In this document: one piece after another, positions 43,879-49,889 of the stretch
Position numbering within the stretch: position 1 is the stretch's first letter
How the letters are laid out: each line of letters begins with the position of its first letter
Assembly: GCA_964621645.1 (NCBI GenBank)
Contig: CAZUMH010000011.1
Span: 1-49,889, forward strand
Length of the DNA: 49,889 nucleotides
Origin: CAZUMH01 sp964621645
Lineage (GTDB): Bacteria > Zhuqueibacterota > QNDG01 > JAGLOF01
Direction of reading: 5' to 3'
The notes under the pieces: generated by a model
Seen by the model: the letters and a program-made list of their open reading frames with translations, nothing else
The model's database searches: none
Told to the model about the DNA's origin: nothing
Position numbers and translations under genes: made by a program

Positions 43879-44599
43879 TATAGCGATCATCTTTAAAAGG
43901 GAATTCAAGGCCTATTTCTATTCCCCCATCGCCTACGTCTTCAGTGTTATCTTCATTTTGCTCAACGCCGGCATCTACATGTTCCACTTTTTCTTTATGG
44001 GCAACGCCGACATGCGATCCTTCTTTTCTACTCTGCCGCTGGTGCTCGGTCTGGTATTTATTCCGGCCATCTCCATGCGGCTTTGGTCCGAAGAGAACAA
44101 ACTGGGAACAGTGGAGCTGCTGCTTACCCTGCCCATTCGCACGGAACATATCGTTCTGGGTAAATACCTGGCCGGCCTGGCCTTCTACCTGGTGGCTCTG
44201 GCGGGAACGCTGACCATCCCCATCATCCTCGTCATCCTGGGCAGACCGGATTTCGGGCCCATAGCGGGAGGCTATATCGGGGCGATAATGCTGGGAGCGT
44301 TCTTTCTGGCTGTGGGTATTTTCATCTCAGGATTCTTCAGCGACCAGATTGTTTCCCTTATCATCACCAGTCTGGCCTGCGGTTTTCTCACCCTGATCGG
44401 ATGGCAGTATGTTCCCATGGTCATCGACGGCTGGATTCCCGGGCTGGGAGAGTTTTTTTACGATTATATCGGGGTGACGCGTCATTTCAATGATATCGAA
44501 CGGGGCGTGATCGATATCAGAAGCGTCATCTATTTCCTGTCCTTTACCGCCTTGTTTCTCTATCTGAACGCCAGAGCACTGGAGAGGAGGAAATACTAA
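43871..44599 (+). CDS. ABC-2 type permease, GldF-like
   Basis: The protein has 242 residues and six membrane helices. It starts with the ABC-2 permease motif IIFKREFKAYFYSPIAYVF, and AISMRLWSEENKLGTVELLL, the coupling-helix region of GldF and NosY-type proteins, is near 75. It ends LFLYLNARALERRKY. It forms the transmembrane path of the exporter with the GldA-like ATPase. The start overlaps the ATPase gene, and the GldG-like gene begins 2 bases after its stop. Confidence 0.92.
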   Translation: MNDIAIIFKREFKAYFYSPIAYVFSVIFILLNAGIYMFHFFFMGNADMRSFFSTLPLVLGLVFIPAISMRLWSEENKLGTVELLLTLPIRTEHIVLGKYLAGLAFYLVALAGTLTIPIILVILGRPDFGPIAGGYIGAIMLGAFFLAVGIFISGFFSDQIVSLIITSLACGFLTLIGWQYVPMVIDGWIPGLGEFFYDYIGVTRHFNDIERGVIDIRSVIYFLSFTALFLYLNARALERRKY

Positions 44600-44601
44600 T
44601 C

Positions 44602-46401
44602 ATGAAAAATCTCAAGAAGGAGTTTTTAATTACTTTTATCAGCGGCGCGGTGCTGCTGACGGGCATCGTTGTGCTGCTCAATATGATATCCGGCAATTTC
44701 AACATCGGCCGGTTCGATCTGACCGCTGACCGGATATACGAGCTTTCGCCATCGGTGAAAAAGGTTCTTTCCAGCCTGGAGGCTCCCATTGAATTGACCT
44801 ATTATGTCTCTTCATCGGAAAAGATGCCCACCCGCTGGAAGAACCTGGAACGGGACGTTATCGACAAACTGGAGGATCTGCGCCAGGTTTCGGGCGGCAT
44901 GATGACGTACAAGGTGTTTGATCCCTCCGCTGAAGAGGAAAAGGAAGCCCTGCGCCAGAGCAAGGAAGAGGCGGATACCAATAATCTCATGGGCGAAGAA
45001 ACTTCTCATACCACCAAAAAAGTCATCGCCCAGCGGCTTGCCGAGAAGGGAGTGATCCCATTCGGAGTACAGAGCACCAGTCAGGATGAATTCGCCATCA
45101 AACGGGTATATTCCTCCATCGTCCTGTCCTATCTGGACCGCAAAGAGGAAGTCATCGAAGAGGTGCGGCCTGAAAGTTTCGGCAGCCTTGAGTACGACAT
45201 CATTTCCCGGATTTATAAACTCATTAATACCCGGCGCCCCCGCATCGGTTTTTATCCGGGGCAGCCCGAGATCCCGCCCCAGTACCGGCAGTACTACCAG
45301 CAGGGGCCCCCGCCGGATATGTACTCGGACGCGGAAAGCCTGCTCAAGGACGCCGGATATGACGTGACCCGCACCAATATCACCAAGGACGATCCGGTTC
45401 CCGAAAATATCAAGACCATGATTGTTATGGCCGACGGCATGCTGAATCAGCGGCAGCTCTTCGAGATCAGCAAGCTGGCCCATCAGGGGGTGCACCTGAT
45501 CCTGGCAGGGCAGCAGTACAATTTTCAGATCTCGCCGTCCTCCCAGCCGGGAGAGTATATGCTGCAGGGAATGCCCACCGGATCGAATCTGAGCGGCCTG
45601 ACAAAGCAGTGGGGGTTTGAATTTGACAAGGATATCTTCATGGATCGCAGCTCCGCCTATATCCAGATCCCCGTCTATCAGATGCGCAATCTCGGCGCGT
45701 TCCGGGTACGCCAGCAGCGCATGGAACCGGTCACCAAACCGGTCATCATCAAAATAAACGCCGAGAATATCAATAACAAACTTTCCATATCCAATAAAAT
45801 TTCGGAACTGTTCTATCTCTACGGCGGCAAGTTGGATCTCGACCGTGACCTGTTAAACAAGAGTGATAGGAAGGTCCAGACCCTATTCACCTCCAGTAAC
45901 TATTGCTGGACGACCAAGGCATCCGGCTACGGCCCGGTGAATGACAGACCTCCTACGCCGGATCAGATATTGCGGAAGCAGCCCCTGGGGATCCTCGTTC
46001 AGGGAACCTTTGCCTCCGCCTGGGCTGATTCGACGATGCCTTCCTGGCCTGCGGGACCGGGAGAGCAGAGTGATACCACGGAGGCCTCTTCAGGCATCAC
46101 GGGCGAGGCCCAGTCCAACAAGATGCTGGTCTACGGCTGCACCAACCTGTTTAAAAATGATGTGCTGAAAGCGGTCCCAAGCCATCAGGCCCTTCTCTTG
46201 AATTCCGTTGATGCGCTTACCCTGGGAGATGAACTGATAAACATCCGTTCCAAGAACATCCAAACCAGACGTGTCCGGGAGGTGAGCAGTTTCAGCAAGG
46301 CCCTCTCCAAGGCTTTTGTCGTCTGGTTCGCTCCCCTGGTAATGGTCGGCCTGGGACTATACATCAACGTGCAGCGAAAAAAACGAATCAGCAAACGATG
46401 A
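44602..46401 (+). CDS. GldG-family ABC transporter auxiliary protein
   Basis: The protein has 599 residues. A membrane helix (about 9-30) is followed by FNIGRFDLTADRIYELSPSV, the GldG/ABC_transp_aux signature. The long periplasmic part has IELTYYVS, an IGFYPGQPE segment near 215, and a catalytic-looking fold of GATase-like type with no catalytic residues evident (MIVMADGMLNQRQLFEISKL). A second membrane helix near the C-terminus (VVWFAPLVMVGLGLYI) precedes a basic tail. In gliding Bacteroidota, GldG works with GldA and GldF; elsewhere the substrate is unknown. GGAGAGGAGG precedes the start. Confidence 0.9.
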   Translation: MKNLKKEFLITFISGAVLLTGIVVLLNMISGNFNIGRFDLTADRIYELSPSVKKVLSSLEAPIELTYYVSSSEKMPTRWKNLERDVIDKLEDLRQVSGGMMTYKVFDPSAEEEKEALRQSKEEADTNNLMGEETSHTTKKVIAQRLAEKGVIPFGVQSTSQDEFAIKRVYSSIVLSYLDRKEEVIEEVRPESFGSLEYDIISRIYKLINTRRPRIGFYPGQPEIPPQYRQYYQQGPPPDMYSDAESLLKDAGYDVTRTNITKDDPVPENIKTMIVMADGMLNQRQLFEISKLAHQGVHLILAGQQYNFQISPSSQPGEYMLQGMPTGSNLSGLTKQWGFEFDKDIFMDRSSAYIQIPVYQMRNLGAFRVRQQRMEPVTKPVIIKINAENINNKLSISNKISELFYLYGGKLDLDRDLLNKSDRKVQTLFTSSNYCWTTKASGYGPVNDRPPTPDQILRKQPLGILVQGTFASAWADSTMPSWPAGPGEQSDTTEASSGITGEAQSNKMLVYGCTNLFKNDVLKAVPSHQALLLNSVDALTLGDELINIRSKNIQTRRVREVSSFSKALSKAFVVWFAPLVMVGLGLYINVQRKKRISKR

Positions 46402-46412
46402 GGTGAACAGGG

Positions 46413-47477
46413 ATGAAAGAAAAGCATCTAAAGATTCTGGCGGCGGTGTTCCTCGGACTTCTGGTAATCTTTTTTGTGACCAAGCCGCGGCACCGGAGCG
46501 TGAACATAGAGGAACTGGTTCAGAACGTCATCATTGGGGTGGCGGCTGATGATGTGGGACAGATCGAGGTTTACCGGGAGACGGGAGGCAAAGATCCGGC
46601 CCGAATGGTACTCAACAAGACAGAATCGGGCTGGCGTTTGCCCACCTATTTCAATGCCAAGGGGCAAAAAACTCAGATCGAACGTTTGATCAAAGACGCC
46701 ATCGATATGACCGGAACGGTCAGGTCGACGGATCCCAAGCATCACGATACCTACGCGATAACGGACGCAAAAGGAATTCATTTTCTTCTCAAGGATGAAA
46801 GCGGAAAGGTCATGGCTAATCTCATCATCGGCAAGAAACCCGATGATCAGGGGAGCAGTTTCGTGCGCTTCTCAGGCAATGACAAGGTGTATTTCACCGA
46901 CAAGGATCTGCTCTCCGATCTGGGTGTGTACGGAGACATCGACACGGTATCGCATTTCAACGCCCGCAGGTTCGCGGATCTGCATGCCGTGGACCAGAAG
47001 AAAGAGGATCTTGAGATGATCGCCCTCGTCTCCGGCGCCAAGAGGATCATCCTCAAACAAGTCGAGCGGGAAGAGGATGCTGCCAAGAATGATTCCACCG
47101 CTGCCGGGCAGAAAAAGAAGGTCTGGGTGCTGGCCCAGGGTAAAAAGGAAAGCGATCTGGACACAAAGGCGGTTGATTCATTCCTGCGGGATGTGACGTC
47201 CATCTATGCCAGTGAGGTGGTGGACGGGATCGGAAATTCCCTCGCGGATTTGAACAAACCGGCCCGATACGGCACGGACAAGCCGGGGCACTATATCGTG
47301 TTTAAAAAACCGGACAGGCCCCAGGAGAATGTGATCTTCGGCAAGGAATACGAGAAGGATGCCGGATATTTCCTGGAAGTGCAGAGCGACGGACTCGTGT
47401 ACAAGGTGAGCAAGGCGAATTTCGACCGTATTTTCAAGTGGATCGATGATCTTCCGAAGAAGATCGTAAAAGGCTGA
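46413..47477 (+). CDS. DUF4340 domain protein, ABC operon partner
   Basis: The protein has 354 residues. One N-terminal membrane helix (LKILAAVFLGLLVIFFV) anchors a periplasmic part. Repeated beta-rich blocks of DUF4340 type are seen: IEVYRETGGKDPARMVLNK with ESGWRLPTYFNAKGQKTQIE, and KHHDTYAITDAKGIHFLLKD with ANLIIGKK. A second round is near 200-345 (LKQVEREEDAAKNDSTAAGQ, WVLAQGKK, VIFGKEYEKDAGYFLEVQSD). DUF4340 genes commonly follow GldG-type genes. It starts 11 bases after the previous stop and ends the operon; a terminator-like type A hairpin follows. Confidence 0.9.
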   Translation: MKEKHLKILAAVFLGLLVIFFVTKPRHRSVNIEELVQNVIIGVAADDVGQIEVYRETGGKDPARMVLNKTESGWRLPTYFNAKGQKTQIERLIKDAIDMTGTVRSTDPKHHDTYAITDAKGIHFLLKDESGKVMANLIIGKKPDDQGSSFVRFSGNDKVYFTDKDLLSDLGVYGDIDTVSHFNARRFADLHAVDQKKEDLEMIALVSGAKRIILKQVEREEDAAKNDSTAAGQKKKVWVLAQGKKESDLDTKAVDSFLRDVTSIYASEVVDGIGNSLADLNKPARYGTDKPGHYIVFKKPDRPQENVIFGKEYEKDAGYFLEVQSDGLVYKVSKANFDRIFKWIDDLPKKIVKG

Positions 47478-47516
47478 AACCATTTAACTTGACGGATATA
47501 TACTGCGCGCGGTTTC

Positions 47517-47560
47517 ACGTGCGACGCACCCTGGAGGTGCGCCGCACGTTTTTGTTTTGT
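47517..47560 (+). terminator. REP-like hairpin type A, copy 3, followed by a T-run
   Basis: ACGTGCGACGCACC (47517-47530) and GGTGCGCCGCACGT (47536-47549) pair with one mismatch around a CTGGA loop, and TTTTGTTTTG follows. It lies 39 bases after the DUF4340 stop, so it can serve as that operon's terminator. It is also a member of the dispersed type A family. Confidence 0.75.
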
Positions 47561-47666
47561 AATGAATTTTCTGTTGATTCCATTCCTGTCATATCGTATC
47601 TTTTATGGCAAGAACTCCAGCGGTGACGACTCGCGGCCCCAAGAGTGATCAAACTAATTATCGTGT

Positions 47667-47688
47667 GGCAGGGGACTTGTCCCATGCC
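47667..47688. repeat. hairpin type F just upstream of the RAYT pseudogene
   Basis: GGCAGGGGAC (47667-47676), a TT loop, GTCCCATGCC (47679-47688), with one or two mismatches. It lies about 20 bases before the RAYT start codon, a position where REP-type recognition hairpins are often found. A decayed similar stem is visible near 48155-48180. Confidence 0.5.
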
Positions 47689-47708
47689 TGCACAGCGTTA
47701 ACTCAAGG

Positions 47709-48189
47709 ATGAGTGAAATCGGATCACCACATCGCAGAAAAGTTAACCATTACGATATCCCATTTCATGCACATGAATTGATATTTTCATGCTATCACGG
47801 AAATAATTATCTAAATGATACCGCAGTATGTGTTTTATTTCTTGAACAATTAGCGGCCGCCAGAATTCAACTCGACTTTAAAATATGGGCATATGTTTTA
47901 ATGCCCAATCATGTACATCTTTTACTATTCCCGAAAAAGGAGAAATATCAGACCGCGAAGATACTCCAGCATATCAAAGCAAAGACAGCCCAACGCTATC
48001 GAAGAAAAATACTTGCTGAATCGCCGGAAAAGTTCGAGAAATACTGTATACCATCCAAAGGAGTCAGGAGATTCAGATTATGACAACCTTACGTGTTTTT
48101 TGTATATTTATAATGATCTTGTAGAATTATATCAGCATGGGAGAAGTTCCATGCCACACGGACCTCGAAGGTCACGGGCACGTCTATAG
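47709..48189 (+). pseudogene. REP-associated tyrosine transposase (RAYT, Y1/HUH family), decayed
   Basis: The intact part (47709-48083, 124 codons) is a Y1 transposase of RAYT type. It has RRKVNHYDIPFHAHELIFSC at the N-terminus, WAYVLMPNHVHLLLFP with the HUH metal motif (HVH), and KILQHIKAKTAQRYRRK. Family members continue with F-R-x-W-Q-x-G-G-x-Y-D-R-N and then Y-I-H-N-N-P-V. Here the text reads FRL, then TGA where the Trp is expected, then QP. The YIHNNPV block is recognisable only as YIYNDLV after a deletion. A second frame stays open to a TAG at 48187-48189. So it has an internal stop, an internal deletion and a frameshift. Hairpins of type A flank it on both sides. Confidence 0.8.
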
Positions 48190-48205
48190 ATGTCGTCATG
48201 AGTTT

Positions 48206-48238
48206 ACGTGCGACGCACCTTGGAGGTGCGTCGCACGT
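48206..48238. repeat. REP-like hairpin type A, copy 4
   Basis: ACGTGCGACGCACCT (48206-48220), loop TGG, and its exact complement (48224-48238), followed by TTTATTC. It is the most perfect copy in the window. It lies between the RAYT remnant and the next gene, whose ribosome-binding site starts about 28 bases later. Confidence 0.88.
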
Positions 48239-48279
48239 TTTATTCAATCATTCGCTTTCATGATGGGGAGGCGAAACAA

Positions 48280-49889
48280 ATGTCCACGATCAACTATCGA
48301 GCTATTCAGAGATTTCTTGCATACCTTTTCCTGGTGATGTTCCTGTTTACCGTCAGGATTCTGACCGCCCAGGATTGCAGTACCAACACAAAAACCAGTG
48401 AAAACGATACTCTGTCGACGGTTACCACAGCAGATTTGACTGTATTTGTGGATTATCCAAATGGGGATGACGCTTCGGACTTTAAAGCAACTGCAGTGGA
48501 TTCTGCCACAGGACAGCAGTACCCTATGACTGTAGTGGGCAACAAGGCAACTGTAGAAGGACTGAACACGCCTGTCATCGATAATCCAACATATCCTGCT
48601 ACTTTTGAGTTAAGTGCTCCATATCCTAATCCGACAGTTAATGATTTTAACATACAAATAGGACTTCCAAAACAATCAAACGTCACAGTAGGAATCTATG
48701 ATATATTGGGCAGAGAAGTAGATTCTCGAGATTATGGCCCTAAGCTAGCCGGCCATCATGCAGTGGCTGCCGCAGGTCTTGACCTGCCGGCAGGGGTGTA
48801 TATTATTCGGGCAATGGTTGATGGCAAGGCAGTGACTGAGAAAGCAGTCATACTCCAGGGCAATGGACAAACAAGTACTAAAGTCAACTATAATGCACAA
48901 GGCAGGGTATTGGGTGACTTATCACCAATAGATTCAAATATCCCTGTTCTAGATAGTTACAAAACTGAAAAAGCAAGCACCAACGGAGTAACGTATTTTA
49001 TCCAGCTTCGAAGCCAGGCAAATCCCAAGGAATTTGAGGACCAGGATATTCGAGTTCATTTAGTTAATGATACTACAATCTATGCTACTGCTAATGAGCC
49101 GATTAATTTTGGCGGCAATGTTTCAACAAAAGAGGATTCTGGCTTGGTTGTGTCTATCGATTCATTGGTTCAGGGAAATTACGGGTTGCAATCCGTTGAC
49201 ATAAGCTCAGGAAACAGTGTCATGTACACAGATAAACAGGGAAATAACCTTGTGATTACAACTGACAAGGATGTTAACAGTTCTGATTATGGATTACTGC
49301 CCTTGAACATAACAGCTGTAGCTCCTCATGGTACAGAGGCATCTGGAACAGTCTATGTTGATGTCAAAGAGATGACTGATTTTCTAGCGCATGTTGTTGA
49401 TAACCAAACCCTGGAGATATTACAGCACGGACGAGTTATGATAAACGGCAAGGAGTATGCAACAGACAATGGATTGATTGATGTGCAGGTCGAACCAACT
49501 GATTCAGTAGCAGTATCTGCCTGGGCTGTAAGCCCTGACACAGTCAACACCTTTGAAACAACCTATCAGAAAACCCCAATGGCACAAGACTGGGGACTAC
49601 CTGCTGGCCTTATGGTCACAACCTATAACGGCTTAACTAATGCACCTGCAGATAAAGCAGTATCCCCTGAGTTGTTCAGGGAGTGAGCACAGGAAGCAGT
49701 TATGTACAATGCTGCAGCCCCCGCCCACGGATTAAGAGGTATTGACTTTCAAAACGCAAGCAAAGACCGCTCAGAAGGTGGTTATGTATATTGGATTGAT
49801 AGTGATTATGCTTCGAGGATGTATCCAGGGACATTCGGTTCTTTAAGTCAAGCAGAACAAGAGTATATACGAGATATTATCCAAGCAGA
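48280..49889 (+). pseudogene. secreted protein with internal T9SS/FlgD-like module, interrupted by an in-frame TGA
   Basis: From the ATG at 48280 (GGAGG 8 bases ahead) 468 codons run to TGA at 49684-49686. The same frame then stays open without another stop to the window edge, 67 more codons (AQEAVMYNAAAPAHGLRG and on). A Trp at the TGA would give LFREWAQEAVMYN, a smooth protein text. The protein has a signal peptide (AYLFLVMFLFTVRILTAQ) and a sorting-type module early, about residues 108-190 (FELSAPYPNPTVNDFNIQIG, VGIYDILGREV, LPAGVYIIRAMVDG) rather than at the C-terminus. Beta-rich repeats follow. Base and codon use are more AT-rich than in the rest of the window, which suggests transfer. 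The stop could be a nonsense mutation or an assembly error. No enzymatic motif is visible before the edge. Confidence 0.7.

Noticed and set aside
42889..43908. A 339-codon minus-strand frame opposite the ABC ATPase
   Set aside because: Antisense shadow of an ATPase with intact Walker and signature motifs.
48062..49686. TGA read as Trp (altered genetic code), since two TGA codons near the right end sit where Trp would fit
   Set aside because: Genes such as galM end at TGA at the expected family length, and Trp is coded by TGG throughout, including in the same gene after the stop. Nonsense mutation or sequence error is simpler.
1..49889. tRNA or rRNA genes
   Set aside because: No cloverleaf with conserved TTCGA-type T-loop or rRNA-like text was noticed in the intergenic regions; a covariance search was not possible here.

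Overview
The window is a gene-dense stretch of about 50 kb from a diderm (two-membrane) bacterium. The best guess is a member of the FCB superphylum or an allied candidate phylum such as Neomarinimicrobiota or KSB1. The signs are PNP-type C-terminal sorting modules of the T9SS/FlgD-Ig kind, three CBM9-like/DUF5916 outer-membrane proteins, a CarboxypepD_reg/DUF5686 barrel, and a Gld-type ABC transporter with a DUF4340 partner. No rRNA or tRNA is present, so the phylum is an inference. Stop codon use is standard.

Layout. 1-4678: the tail of a HAD hydrolase, a small membrane protein, a PAP2 phosphatase, a secreted papain-like protease with a sorting tail, and an aldose 1-epimerase. 4679-8196: one DUF5916 protein bracketed by two intergenic clusters of different REP-like hairpins. 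8197-27734: a long run of minus-strand genes, read right to left as uvrA, a phytol-kinase/DUF92 fusion, UDP-glucose dehydrogenase, enolase, FtsB/DivIC, DUF502, an outer-membrane barrel, an RsbW-type kinase, an RsbU-type phosphatase, rlmN, trkH, trkA, a HAMP-PAS sensor, a ParB-like protein, LapA, a YkuD transpeptidase and DUF523. 27842-32579: a TPR lipoprotein-like or periplasmic protein, then lepA-lepB-hemW on the minus strand. 32669-37349: two tandem DUF5916 paralogues of identical length. 37350-38031: a 682-base gene-free stretch with a 140-base-spaced repeat. 38032-42697: sfsA, an unknown protein, a DUF5686 barrel and a YchF-like protein with a degraded nucleotide site. 42922-47477: a four-gene ABC-2/Gld-type operon (ATPase, permease, GldG-like, DUF4340). 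47478-49889: an AT-richer accessory end with a decayed REP-associated transposase (RAYT) flanked by REP-like hairpins, then a secreted protein gene interrupted by an in-frame TGA.

How it fits together. Most of the window is housekeeping: glycolysis, translation, DNA repair, protein secretion, heme trafficking, potassium uptake and division. Several surface proteins are mixed in. The most unusual items are the hairpin repeat family, shared by three intergenic regions and associated with a dying RAYT gene; the fused two-step isoprenoid-alcohol kinase; the trkHA-sensor-ParB-like gene string; and the repeat-bearing gene-free region before sfsA.
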